A stretch of DNA of 64,000 nucleotides, taken from NCBI GenBank assembly GCA_963920665.1, contig OY987265.1:39127001-39191000 (forward strand). Reading direction: 5' to 3'. The stretch comes from Straminergon stramineum (taxonomy: Eukaryota; Streptophyta; Bryopsida; Hypnales; Calliergonaceae). The notes under the pieces are model-generated. The model worked only from the letters and a program-made list of their open reading frames with translations, was not told the origin of the DNA and ran no database searches. The position numbers were made by a program, and so were the translations under genes. Shown here piece after piece: positions 24,016 through 37,341 of this stretch (positions are counted from its first letter, which is position 1; each line of letters starts with the position of its first letter).

Positions 24016-26116
24016 ATAAACAGTGGCATTCTTAGAAAAACAATAAACGAATAACAAAAGGGGTACATGTGTCATATTCCCATTGGTTGCAAAAAAATTT
24101 CACAAATTTTGAAAGGGGTGCACGTGTCATTTTTCAATGGAATGTGAGACTTTTACTTTCAAATAAGGAAAACCCATAGTGTGTAGTCTTTTTCACCCCT
24201 TGCATAATCTTTGCAGCTTACGTGATCTCTGCAGAAATTTGAAAACCACATGCAGAAAACAAGAGCATTGGTAAAAAATCTACTCACTGTCTTTGACAAT
24301 CTCCTGCACTTCCTTCAATCACAAATTCTAAACCATAAACTCATAATCATAAACCCTAAACAGAACATCACGAGCAATTACAAACAATCTCCAAACCCTA
24401 AACACCGAGCAACAAGTGGAGGTCCAGAATGCATCCCAAAACTATTTTTTTGAGTTTTTTTCACATACTTGCAATGCATCCCAAAATAGACGAAGAGTTG
24501 GTCTAAGAGAAAATTACCGAAAGCTCTGGCTTGCCTTTGAAAACGTGTGTGACCTCTAACCCCAACCTATTTCTATAAACTTCAAACTTCAAATAAACAA
24601 TCCAAATGCAAATCTAAAAGAAAAATGTATTCAGAGTGCAACATTTCACAAGCAAGAGAGCACAAATTCTTCATGCTAAAATCCTTGTATTCATAGCACA
24701 ACATTTCACAAGAAAATGCAATGAGCAAATGCTTATCTTCTCTTCCCCATGTGCTCCCTGACATCTCACTGTTGGATTTCTACACCCACATTAAAACCCT
24801 ACTCAGGCATCAAGAGTTTGAACACACCTTTGGAAACCTAATTGTGTGGCACATTCTTAACAGCTAAGATTTCATCGTCTGAGATCAATGGCTGAGATCG
24901 ACATCTGAGATTAACGGTAGGGGCGAGGGGGACATTTAAAAAAAAATTGATCGACGGCTCTATATTTTTTCCCTGGGAGGAGGGCACTCAAAAGGGAGTG
25001 TTTGCTCATCACAAGAGATAGTCACATGGAACACACAACACAACTTCTCACCCATAAGTGATAGCATCAATTGCTATTGTTCATTCTTGATACAAGTCTT
25101 GGAAATGCATATATTTTGTACAAGGCTCATAGATTTACCTTGAGACAAAAGTAGATGATGTCCCATGTTGCATTCCGTTATTAATTTTCCAATTGGTTAT
25201 GTGACCCCAAAGTGCGGCTTGGACACACCAGTGCCTCTTTCAACCACGACAACCACAAACTACATTACTTTGTAAGGCATATCAAACTTCATGCCAAGTG
25301 CATAATATGTTGGTGCAAGTAAATATGGTATTGTCTGGGATGCAATGGAGGATATATGTATGAAAGAAAACTTTATTTGAAGGTTCACATCATTCCAAAA
25401 TAAGTTGCAAAAGTATTGAAGTGATGTTGTATTGCAATTTTCCTTTAAGAGTGTCTAGGTAGCTAGGGTGTTGGGTGTGGCCTTCGGTGATTGTGAGAAA
25501 GACTAGTCCTATTTTGCGTCACATTTAGAGTGACAAAGTTGTTTTCTGCTAGAACTTTTGGAGGTAGAGCCCTATGATCTTGAAATTTTTATTGGAGATG
25601 GCTAACTTGATTGTAATTATATCCCTGGTTTTTTAGAAAGAAAAAAAATTATATTTAAAAATGAATTTTCCTAATTTATCACACTTTGGGGTTTAGGATT
25701 TTTTAGTACTGGGGAATATCCAAAATTTATGATTTTGGGGCTGAAATTTTTGTGTTCTATTCCCATAGTAGGAGTACATGTGCCTACCATAGGTAATCTA
25801 AAAATACATTATTCTATGGCCTCCATATTTGTGCAAATAGGGCTCACTTGCTCAGACACTTATGAACATTGAAGATGGTTTCGACTTCATCTTTTTGGTG
25901 AAATCCAATCAGGTCTTCATAAATTGCCAATTTTTAGTTTCTTTTGTTCATGATTTTCAATTTATTATAAATTTATATCTCATTGTATCTATTTTCTTTG
26001 ACTAATTTTCCTTTTTTTCAAATAGTACTATTTCAATACTTAGAAGTAGTCATAGTACTCAAAATAATACTTTTAGCCGTCAATTTCTTAGATCAATGGT
26101 TGAGATTTTTCAGTAT
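24016..26116. other. Spacer
   Basis: Nothing recognised. A stretch near 24330-24410 contains several AAACCCTAAA units (telomere-like) without being a true array. Confidence 0.45.
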
Positions 26117-26152
26117 CATAGTACTCATAGTACTCATAGTACTCATAGTACT
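26117..26152. repeat. Four copies of the 9-mer CATAGTACT
   Basis: Perfect head-to-tail array of a 9-base unit in spacer DNA. A single related unit lies upstream near 26050. Confidence 0.95.
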
Positions 26153-26179
26153 GAGCTTACAAATTGTTGTTTGGGCAAA

Positions 26180-26270
26180 ACGTTACAAAAATTGAATGGT
26201 CTTTCTTGCAACCACCTCCTTGTTGTTTGATTTGGTGGAAGAGGATGAAAGCCACCTAGATGGTGATTTC
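26180..26270. repeat. Possible internally deleted relative of the piggyBac locus
   Basis: Brings together two blocks that are about 530 bases apart at 22.2-22.7 kb: TACAAAAATTGAATGGTC and GAGGATGAAAGCCACCTAGA. No transposase sequence lies between or after them here. Confidence 0.45.
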
Positions 26271-29200
26271 AATACCAAGACTCTTTTGTATTTAATTTGG
26301 CTTAGTGCTTTATAGAGACTCTTTTGTAGCTCCTCCTTCCTTTCTTTTTTAGCATAGGTGCATTAGATTTTAGTTTGTGCAATTTTCTAGAACTCATTGT
26401 ACTCTCTAGTTTTGGCAAACACTAGTTTTTGTAGATTGATGAATGTGATGCCATTTATAACCCAATGATCTTGTAAGTTGTTGTAATTAAGCCTCTGAAG
26501 TCTACACATATATTTTTCTTATTGCATTGATAGTAAATTTCATCATTTATTTGTCTTCTTTAGCTGTTAGCACCAGCCTTCTACCGAGCTCTTGCAATTG
26601 TCCTCCAAATGGTCTCCTAGACCCGTGAGAAATGGTATGTCCTTTTGCCCAACTAGTGCCACCTTGTTCTTGTAATTCTATCCTCCATCATGGATAACAA
26701 ATGTTTCTCGTGGGTCTCTTGTTTCTTTTTCAACTACCATGGTTGCTTTTGGTAGTGGCCACCCTTCCCTTCACTGGGGTGCCCTCTTCATTGCTGTGCA
26801 TTGTGATTTTGGAAGAAATGCACTATTAGATTTGCACAAATTTTGTTTAGTAGTTTATTCATGAATGTTGTGCCCATTGTTCAAATTTTCTTTTGTCATT
26901 GCACAATTTTTTTCAAAACATGGATGAGGTGGTTTCCTATACATTAGCAATGTTCAATACTTACAACTTCAATTGGACGGTTGCCAAATCATACTTTCTT
27001 TTTTGTAATTTTTTTACTATAAGTGTGAGCCACCCTAAATCCTACCAAATTCAAAATTTTTTATTTTGATTGACACCCAGATTGTTTTGGAGCACTAATT
27101 GAAGTGCACGCCAGTACCAAAAACTGCATGCTACGGCATCCATGTACTCCCCATTGCAAGTGAATCTAATCTAATTTTTGGTAAAAATTTGTATTGCAAA
27201 AATTCCAATATGATGCATAAAGACCATACTTCCAACTGATATTGTTACATAATCCAAAACAACTAGCCTCAACATTTAGAAATTCAAAATCTATGCGCCT
27301 CTTTTTCATGATGGACATGGACCAAAAATTCCAAGGTCATTTTGGGATTAAGTGGTAATTAATTTCTTGTATGTGTGGTCAACAATATTATCCTCCAATG
27401 GTACGGAGGACTCAAAAGTATTGAATTAATAGTATTATGGAATCTTGAAAAATTGAGTAATGCACACTACGAATATATTTTTGGAGTTGTTGGACCCTTC
27501 TTTTCAAGGTTAATCCTTTAGGTTCTTAATCATTTTGTTTTCAAAATCGAATTTTTGTACTTGTTTAAAAACAAATCTATTTCAAAAAACACAAAAGTGC
27601 ATCTGGTGGTATTATTATTTGTCAAATTTAGTGTGCATCCTACTATGAAATTTCCAAGAGATTTTGTGCATTGTAATGTACTCCATAGACAATTGGAATG
27701 TTTGTATATACATTATTGAGTGACCTTCATATTCCTAACCATATATAAAATCAAAGCAACTTAGTGAGTAAAAACTGGACATGAAGTGAGTTTTAACATA
27801 TTGAGGTTTGTGATAATTTATAAAGAGGAAAAATTTTTGTTGAATATAATTTTAGGTGGTTACATGATAAATGAATGAGTACAAAAGAGGGTCCAAAATA
27901 GTTAGTTTACACAAAAACTAAAAGTTAGAAGATGATTGCTACATGTTCAAACCAAGTTTAAGATCTATGAATATCTCTTGGACCTTTTTTAAAAATTTTT
28001 TGAGGCCAAATCAATTTTTGAGCATATAAATATGATTCATGACTCATTAGAAGCTGAAATAATTTACTATTAACCCATAAAAGACATTGCAAGCCCCACT
28101 AGCATTTTGAAAGTCAAAACTTGAATTTTCATATAGTTCTTGATTTTAAATGTTTTCAAGCTTACATAGAATATGTAGCTCCAATAATCTACCTTTTACT
28201 CCTTTACTTCTTTTTCAAAATTTTCAAACTTTTAATTTTAGGGACACTTTGAAGATAACATCTTGAAAGCTCCAAAAAATAAACCACTTTTGAACATTAT
28301 TTATCACATTTCTCTTAGTGTGAGCTCAAAGAGTACATCAGTTACACTGTGATGTTTGTCACTTTTATATTGATTTTTCTTTAAGACTTCATACTATTTT
28401 AAGCATTTTTGTAATTATTATGATTTTACAAAGAATTTATTTTTAAATAATATAAAATTCAATTTGATGTTTGAAATAATGAATAAATGAGAAAATTTTA
28501 GACATACATTACTACATGTGAAAATATCAAACTTTGAAATATATGTTTTGATGTAGGAATCTATTGAAGTTTAACCAAGCCAAGACATGAAATGTCATTT
28601 ATGGTAGGAGGCTCTAAAATCATGTAGGCATTGAGAATTCACCCTATGAAAGGTCCATAAACAATGTAGATGGTTGCTAGAATGGAGCTCATTTTTTGAG
28701 GAACGAAAATGTCAATCCAAGTGCATGATTACAGGACAATAAGCAATGAATGAGGGCTACAATTATGTGTTGTTTATTGCTTATTAATGATTGGTCAAAT
28801 TGTTAATACAAAAATTCAAATGATAGTAAAAACAACAATCAAACATAATTGACAATGAATGACAAGAAGACATGAGTTTAGAAGTACTAGAGATCTAAAG
28901 TAATTAGTTGTCAGACTTTGCAATAGGGAGTGTATACATGTGTGATGCTTTCATGAATATCCTAATCACACTATTTATCAATTTTTGGAGTAACTTGCTC
29001 TATTCCAGGTGGTTTTTAATTCATTATTGCTATAGTCTATGAACATCAATAGCAACCTATGCACCTTTCACTTTGGAAAATCATATCTAATTCATTCTAG
29101 GTAAAAGAATGAATTTTTCAATTGCCATTTATTTCTTCTTCATTTTTCTTTCAACCAAAAAAAAATTAAAATGATTGGGTTGGTACTTTCTTCCACAGGT

Positions 29201-30054
29201 CTAATTTTCTCCTTAAATGTTCCATTCAAGAGCCTCCTACCTTAAGTGTTAAAATACTCGGTAATAAACAACATCAACTCTTAAATTGCAAAAGAGATTG
29301 TATATTTCATAGTTGCAATTACATTTTCAATTGCATAGTTCCTTTTCTCAACAATGTGTAGGTAAATCTAAAGTTCTCAAAACCTATGACTTCTAAAAGC
29401 CAACTTGGTCAATATGACCAAACTTCTACGGGCTAAGGTGAAAACACCCAAAACCATCAAAATAAGTAATTTGATATAGTTGGAGGCACCATTTTCAAGG
29501 GAAAAAAGTTTTTTACAATATCAGCAATTAAAAAAACATTAATTTTCAAAAAAGAAAGTAGAATTTTTGGATAAATACATGTAATTGTTATGAATTTTCA
29601 AAGTAGAACACTCCCAATGCCACTCAAACCATCACATAGCTTGGTCATACAATAAACCAATCCATTTAAGCCAACTACCTATTTTCATCATCCTAGTTTT
29701 GGCCATAATTCCACCACAAAACTCATCGAAATCCATTCATTTTATGACAATATAAATGCATTAATGTCAAAAAAGTCAACAAGGGATAGTGTGTCAATTT
29801 ATTATTGGTGAATACTTAAGTGCTATTAAGTACATGGAAAGATAGTTATGGTTTTTTATAATACATTTATGACTCCACACTATGGAGTTTTTTATAATTT
29901 CAAAGCAGACCGCTTTAGAAATTCACAAAAATACAATATTAATTGGAAGATTATAATTCCACTTTAGTTTGATTTGTGAAACAAGTGCACTCCTCCACAA
30001 AATGTGTCCCTCTTGGAGTTAGCCCCAAGATATTCACATTGCAAATCAAGGTGT
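26271..30054. other. AT-rich spacer
   Basis: No open frame, domain motif, RNA gene or clear repeat structure recognised in this 3.8-kb stretch. Confidence 0.45.
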
Positions 30055-30300
30055 TAATAGGCTTGTCTACCTTAACCCTTAAACACCAAGTTGGTGACTG
30101 TGAAAATCAGCCCTTTTCGAACCATGTGATATTATCTACTTTAAAAAACCCAAAAATATTCATTGGGAGTCAAACTAATGTAGAAGATCTCCCCTTTCCA
30201 CCCTTAATTTTGAGGATGTGTAGTTGCATTTCTATCCTATGCAAGAGAATTCCTTACCATTAATTAGACAAAAAACATCCACCAAATTGTTTATGGGTTA
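30055..30300. repeat. Dispersed repeat family A, copy 3
   Basis: Reads TTAACCCTTAAACACCAAG at one end and TTGTTTATGGGTTA at the other. Between them are TGTGATATTATCTACTTTAA and ATTCATTGGGAGTCAAACTA, in the same order as the copies at 14.9 and 39.1 kb. Confidence 0.75.
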
Positions 30301-31601
30301 GTACCAAAATCTAGAGATTCAACAATCCACTAATCACAATTAAATATGGGGACAATTCAATTCCACATTAAGGGACAATATCTCAAGAACAGGTACACAA
30401 ACAATAATAGGTGTTTTTACCTTGCTCAAAATTGGTCAAACATGCACATGATGACAAAATAAATTCCAGAATTTTGCATCAAACCAGAATTGGAAATTTT
30501 AGCAGCTTACTGAAAGCAGGTGAAGTTTCAGATTTCCAGAAAACTACTTTTAACATTGAGTTCGAACTTTTTGGTGTCTATCAGTACGACAATAGCATGA
30601 GAATAGTATGACAATATTATGACAAAATTACTTCTGATATGTCGTTTCTCCGTACTCACATAGCAGTGAAAGCATTAGTGAACTCGACGAAGGCAAATTG
30701 CAACTCTGGGAAACATAGAAATTCAGTACCGATTCCATCACATTGCATGGAAATTTGCCCTGCAAGAGGAAACGGAGGATACAAGCATCCAACAACATAA
30801 ACCACAAACGAAGCACACAAATGCAGGCTCTAATAACTTGCAGGGCTTTTATTAGACAATCAGAGAATACCGGCTAACTCATCCCTCAAACCTGTGATCT
30901 ATCTTGTGAGCAGTAGAATTCTATTTCCTAGAGAGGATTCATCATTCCTATATTCCTCCCGCAGTCCCGTATCTGTGTTCAGAACACAAGCACCTAGAAC
31001 AATCACATATTCCTATGCATCAAAAGTACAAACAGCGTACTCCCAGTATAACCTCTCGGTCAATCGAGATTCCCTTGTGAAACTAGCACAAAATCACAAA
31101 ACGCCCAACATCAATCTCTCCCATTGGCATTATTCCGCCTCCGAAATTTACAGAGGGAACAACCGAATGAGTTCTCGGTTACAATAATCGAACCAGAACT
31201 ATTCATGGAACATGTCGACGACCGTGCTGGCATTCAAGCTCAAGGAACAACCAACCCAAGCAGTACAACTTGTGGTTGCTCTTTGAAAATGAGAAGATCG
31301 TAAAGTAGGCAGTAAAGTAGTAACCCATGATTTTGATAAATTCTTGTCAAGAATCACCTCACTTTTGTGATTCCTGCACAGAAAACCAATATTAAGTCAG
31401 ACATCGAAAGGCTATGTTCATTCGGTAATATAATTTTGACGGAAACTTCAGACATGGGCCGCTAATATCGATTTTATAAAAGTTGATATTTCAAAACACG
31501 TTCCAATGTCAAGAGAATGAAAATTTTCAAGAGCAGAGAGAAATTTACCACAGGAAGTAGAATCCAAAACTTGAAGGTGAGACAGATTAATGGTACTGGC
31601 A
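30301..31601. other. 3' flank of eRF3
   Basis: Downstream of the minus-strand eRF3 stop, so probably contains its 3' UTR. No independent gene was recognised; open frames at 30411-30611 and 30894-31187 lack family signal. Confidence 0.45.
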
Positions 31602-34600
31602 TCAGTTCTCGCTGCCGCTAGGAAGAGAGGGGAACTTCACAACCTTCCCAATTGCTACGGTTTTACCTGATTCACCCATGTCGAAAAGTCAGAATGCCGT
31701 TATACCCGACCCAGAAGCTGAAAAGCACAACGCCGAGCTTGCTGGCAGAGGAAAATTAATTCTTGACGTGTTAAGAGACAGACCTTCATCTCGTAGTGTA
31801 AATCGTCCAAGCTGAGGGAAATCATCAAATTTCTCCACACAAATGATCTGACTGACCTGAATCACAGAGTTGAAGCTTGATTAGAAATTAAAATTGCACC
31901 AAAACAGAACGCAAAAACGCACAAGAACCCAAGTCAGAAATTAAGGTTTGAAGTTGTGCAGAACGAAGAGAAAATTGCTTTTTCCTTTCAGAGAAAAAAA
32001 TCATATATAATTTGAAAACTGACCAGGATGCGAACAACTACAATAGCTCCACGCTTCACATACAGCAACTTCTTCCTGATAGGCTTCTTTGTTTTGGGAT
32101 CTATCAGATGAATCAGTCTCATAATCTCACACTCTTCCACAATAGAGTGTATGTGGAGCACAGCTTTGTACCCGGCAGTAAAGATTGCCTGCAAGGATGA
32201 CATGATTTAAGCGAATGAATGTTCTAAGCAGATGAAAATGAAAATATCACGTGATATTGCGAAAACTACCCATAAATCCAGTCTCGTCTGTTTGGAAACT
32301 TATATATATGTTTGTGTGTGTGTGTGTAAGTGTATGTATCCAGAAACTCAAGGAATACTTGATAACAAGAAGAAGCACCAGGAACCCACCTTATGATCAA
32401 GGAGTTCAAGAATCTGGAGCTGGGCATCAAACTCCAGCACAGCAGGAATAGGTTTGTCTGCAAATAAAAAAAACGCGGTTCAGGTCGTCAGAGGATGGCC
32501 AACAACTCTTCTTGTGGAATTTTATTCCTCAAATGTAGGATATGATTTTTAAGGTAAGATATAGGATACTTACTCACGGATGAGAGGACAAAACCGGGAA
32601 TGATATCCTCTTCTTCAACACCTGATATCCTGATTCGTAGGTTTTCACCAGGCTTTGCATAATTTACTTCATCGTCGTCTCGATACACTGTTACAACTTT
32701 TACCAAGGCCTGCATAGAAATTCACCCATGATCTACATGATGCTGTGCTATCTGCTAGAAGATTTACTAGTAAAACATATCCATCAAATGAAGAATAGAT
32801 CCAACGTAAGCATACAACTTCCCACAAGTCTCAAAAGTTGCCATCGCTTAAAGAACTCACTAACCTTATTGGGCATAACAATTAAGGAATCTCCACGTCG
32901 CACACTCCCAGACTCTATTTTGCCCATCACAACAGTACCCATGTCTTTAGACTTATCAATAATAGGCATCCTGCGCAAACATAATGTGTTCATCGAATTA
33001 TGAGTACACCACATAAATAACACTCCCAGTAAGGAAGCCCACAGGAAATTCATCTTCAAGGATCTAGATCTGAGAGCAGCCAAAGAAACTTCACCTAAAA
33101 GGACCTTTCGGATCTCGCAATGGAAGCTCAATGGCATCCAAAGCTTCAAAAAGGCAAGGACCGTCCCACCATGGACACACACTCTTCGGCATCCGATCCT
33201 TCATATTGTTTCCAAAGAGCCCAGAAATAGGTAAAAACTGCACATCTGCAGAAAAAACACAATCGTAAAACAGGGGACTAAGATTGCTACATTTAAGTCA
33301 TTCTCCCATCAATTTCTGCTTATCACAAACAATGACGAAGCATCAAAAACCCCAAAAGAGGAATGTATTCACATACCTTTCTTCGTGTTATAGCCACATG
33401 ATTTCAAGAAAGGAACAATCTTCTTCTCAATGTCGTCAAACCTAGAAATCGCAATCCAATCATTTAAAAAAATTACCAAATCAAGTGAATAAATATTTCA
33501 AGAAACATCAAAAGCAACATTCGCGCAACTAAATGAACCAATACTCTTCCACGTATGTGATAACTCACAAGGCAACCGCTTTCTCTAGTTCATTCCTACG
33601 TTAAAAAACAAACTACCTGTCCTTCGACCACTCAACAGATGGATCGTCCATCTTGTTCACAACCACCAATAGCTTGGAAACGCCCAAGGTCTTGGCAAGC
33701 TGTGCATGCTCCCGAGTTTGACCTCCTCGCTCAAATCCAGTTTCAAACTCTCCTTTTCGAGCTGAAATTACCTGAAATAAACATTTAACTTTAAAATCTC
33801 AAACATTATGATTAAATAAAGCTGAGAACAAGAATCTAGATCCTTAAGCAATTCATAACCACCACTGAACGAACAAATGCAAATTGTACTCACCAGCACA
33901 CCAACGTCAGCCTGTGATGCACCACTAATCATATTGGGTACATAATTTTTATGGCCCTACAAAAAATAAATTCTGAGAAGTCAATTAAGATTTCCAAGAT
34001 CAACAAAAAGAACCCTTCAATATACTTGCCAAATATCGCAAACAAACAAACGTGATCTGCTAGGAGAAAATTGACTGCTTCCTTTTATGCTTCTTCTCTC
34101 GCTACAAAACCTCTTAGCGCTCCAACGTCCCAATTCTGGACGGTGAACAGAGAGGTCCCAGGGACTATTTTTACCACAAACCTTCTCATTCATCCACACC
34201 AATGCTTGACTTTTAAAAAAAAACTTTCTGGATGATGAATTTGATGAAATTGAGGTAAATAATATATATTTATCAAGATATAAGCAAAAACAAGTAAAAA
34301 TTCAAGAAAGGATTAAGGCGCTAAGGGTTAAATAGAGAATATCCCTCGACAAGTAACTCAAAATAGCAGACAATTCGTGATGAGATCAATAATTCGGACT
34401 AGAATTTTGATGTGCTAGGCAACATTAATCTCTAGAAGGAATGCCAATAAAACCGGGGAATACATTTCTTCGATGACCATAAATACCATCCAAGGAAGAG
34501 ACATTTCTCTCCATTCATATCAAACAGAAACAGGTCCCCTCTAAAATGTGATAGCATTCTTACAGGCGCATCCAAAACTGTGAATCGCGACTTCTCTGTC

Positions 34601-36936
34601 TCAAAATGCGCTCTTCCAACTTCAACTGTCTTGCCCTACATCCCCACAAGATGCATCAGAGATGCGAAGGAAGACTCCAAACGACACAAAAGGAATCTAA
34701 GGCAGTCTGCTCAGAAAGGGAGATTCACAAGAAGATGGCCAATTCTAATACTTCAATGCAACATGCGTTAAATTTAGAGCTATTCCTGAAGGGGTATGTA
34801 TAGCAAGAAATTCAGCAATCCTTCAAGATTACGCGTGATACTGGTAAGAAAAACTATACATCATTTTCTGACTGTAAAATGGTCCCACTGATTAAATGCA
34901 ATCTCTTTTCAAAATGTAAAAAGATATTAGTTGGCTTCAAATCAAAGTTGGTAAACAACCTTTGCCCTCTCTTCCTCGTTGGTATCCATGATGTAAGCCA
35001 TGTACCTGCAAGATGTCACATCCATGTTTCTTGAGTTTAAACTTTGCTTTATAATGACAGTCCCTTCAATATGGTCATGAAGCAGTCGTTAAACTGTCCA
35101 AGCTACTATCAACAATTCCAGGCCATTTCAACGTAACTCAAATTCCATAACCGAAATTGAATTTGCGAAACGATGACTCACCAACTATCTCTGTTCTTAT
35201 CTTTGGCCTCGCGTTCGAACTTCTGGATTGTCCGCTCATCCACCATGCCACTCAGGTATAAAATCTGACCTCCTATGGTTGATTTCCCCGCATCTGTATA
35301 AACAAATCACCTTTCAGTCATAAATACATCAGCAAGAAAAAACACAAACTACCAGTGTAACGTGAGGTACAGAGAAATCACAACACGAATTCCTAGAGGA
35401 AAGTGTTGGTAGTCAGTTATCGATTCGTGCGCAAATTTGTAGAATTCAGCAGAAGTAAATAAAACAAGTCACGCTGAGAAATCTTCAGATACAAAGAATT
35501 AAAGAGGATAACAGAATCCGTACCCACGTGCCCGATGAATACAACGTTCAAATGCTGCCGAGGGTCGGCATCCTCCGGGTCCTCCTCTACCACAGGTGCT
35601 GGAGAATGGGAAGCGTGCGACGAGTGCGACGAGACCTCCACGACGGCCGGTTGTTCGGGATGGAAATGCTCAGGAAGCGTTGCCTTCTCTCCCCCCTCTC
35701 CCTCCTCTTCCTCAGTTTTCTTTTCTTCATCGCTCAAATTCAGTTTTTCCTCGAGTTCAGTTGCAATAGGTTCAGGATCAGCCTGCAATCATGCAGTGAA
35801 TAGATAAATACGCAAACAATATCTACTCAGAATACAAGAAGTGAGCACACCAATGGCGATAAAATCAGAACCGCCTAAGCCAAAACGATAGATACCTGCT
35901 TCGTTTTCGGTTCCTCTGCCCTAACATTCAAAAATTGCCTTGGAACAAATTCGGCGCTCGCTGCATTAAGGGACGAAAACGCAGATTTTGGAGGCTCCAG
36001 TATCTTATCGTCGTGTTCCCAGTCCTGATCCGCAGACGATTCCTGTTCAAACACAGAACAGAGCTACCAAATTCAGGCGCCCTTATCACCTCGATGAATA
36101 CCAAGACAAGTTAGATGAAAGAATCACTAAATATCACTTTTACAATTCTCTATTCCACTGAAAGAGCTCGCAATAGAAATCCTCACAAGATACCGTATCA
36201 AACACAACCAAGTATCAAGATGAATACCATCTTTCAAGCCAGTAAAAGTCACAGCTCGAATCAGTGCTTATTCAGACCTTCCTACGCATCTAAGCGTCAA
36301 AAGCCAAAATTCATTTAAGAACCAAAATTAGGTCGCAAAAAATTAGCCCTAAATTGCAGTCACAAACACATGGAAGCGAGACGAAAAATCCCAAACCCCG
36401 TAGAAACAGCGACAGCTCCAACAAACACAACTCAACAATCTATCAATTGAAAAAATGAACTCAAAACATTTGCAACTCGATATTCCACAGGACTAAAATC
36501 CTCATAAGACAAGTACCAACACAAATACCCACACATATCAACACGAACACCAACACAATTGGAGCGAAAACTCGATTCAGAGCTTGCTTCAGCTTGTCGT
36601 AAAAACACATCAACAAACGTCAAAAATATATCCAAGCAAGAAATCCTCCACGAACGAAAATTAGGTCATCAAAATTTAGACCTAAATTGACGTCACATCC
36701 CCAAACGTCTCTTTCCAGGCACGAAGCAAAACACATGAACTTCTCAATCAAGAGAAACAGCTTCAACGAACACGCGGAATAATCAACACTCATAAAACTC
36801 CGAAATAAAATAGACGCCAGTGAAAGCACGCAACTCAACAGAACGCAACCAAATCTCCAATTCCAAGCCGAAAATCGATTTATTTTGCTTAGACGGGAGA
36901 GTGAGAGTAGTGGCGCACTTGCGTGTGGTCCGACAT
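31602..36936 (-). CDS. Eukaryotic peptide chain release factor eRF3 (GTP-binding)
   Basis: Translational GTPase that works with eRF1 in stop-codon termination in the cytosol. Sixteen minus-strand exons: 36919-36936, 35896-36042, 35524-35782, 35182-35293, 34960-35005, 34564-34635, 33894-33956, 33617-33771, 33377-33441, 33095-33245, 32865-32970, 32574-32709, 32390-32457, 32024-32188, 31784-31856, 31602-31666. The product is about 566 residues. A PAM2-like motif ([12 protein letters not shown], about 29-40) suggests binding to poly(A)-binding protein. An acidic linker follows, then the G domain: GHVDAGKST (139-147, split by an intron), GKTVE (195-199), DAPGH (216-220), NKMD (278-281), SGL (320-322). 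The C-terminal beta-barrels include [20 protein letters not shown], and the protein ends PSGSEN. Exon 1 (MSDHTQ) is the least certain part; its donor CAA/GTGCGC is weak. The rest is in frame throughout. Confidence 0.94.
32300..32329. repeat. (TA)n(GT)n microsatellite in eRF3 intron
   Basis: TATATATA followed by a GT run and TAAGTGTATG, inside the intron between the exons at 32024-32188 and 32390-32457. Confidence 0.9.
34080..34340. repeat. MITE-like insertion in eRF3 intron
   Basis: One end reads CTCTTAGCGCTCCAACGTCC and the other GGCGCTAAGGGTTAAA, giving short inverted ends (TTAGCGC / GCGCTAA). A similar end, CTAAGCGCTCCAACATCC, occurs at about 59321 with a loosely related interior. Lies in the intron 33957-34563. 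Confidence 0.45.
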
Positions 36937-37270
36937 GGTGGACCGCGGGTGCGTAATGGTGAGTAGCCTCCGCTTGGAGATGAGAGAGGGGCAGCTGCAG
37001 CAGCTGCGGCAACACTAGCAATGAGAGAAAAGAGAAAGAAAGGAAATGGAAGTGACGAAGAAGCCTTGAAGGCCCTTTCACAAAATCTAAGAATTGAATA
37101 CATTTCGTAGCCCCCACGGTGGTTAGATATTTCAAATTTCTTAGATTTTTTATATTTTATAAATTTCACCCTAGGTAGTGAGGGGGAAATTAGCATCACC
37201 TTGAAAATTAGTGTTGACACAAAATTTTATTTCTCTATAAATTGGTATAAAACTATGTTATTTCACCATA

Positions 37271-37341
37271 TACTAATTATTCAAAATAGTGTGACTTTGA
37301 TAAATGAGTGTCACGTGTACTATTAGGACAAATCAGTGTAC
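37271..37341. repeat. Dispersed repeat family B, copy 2
   Basis: Contains TACTAATTA, AAATAGTGTGACTTTGATAA, GAGTGTCAC and ATCAGTGTA in the same order as 10865-10944. It ends about 335 bases upstream of the eRF3 start codon, in the opposite orientation relative to the gene compared with the epsilon-COP copy. Confidence 0.7.

Noticed and set aside
29976..30263. Plus-strand frame of 95 codons whose peptide resembles one at 14717-15040
   Set aside because: The similarity is explained by both frames lying in copies of the non-coding repeat family A.
36783..37220. Minus-strand frames overlapping the eRF3 start
   Set aside because: They cover the eRF3 leader and first intron in other frames and show only low-complexity Ser/Ala/Leu runs.
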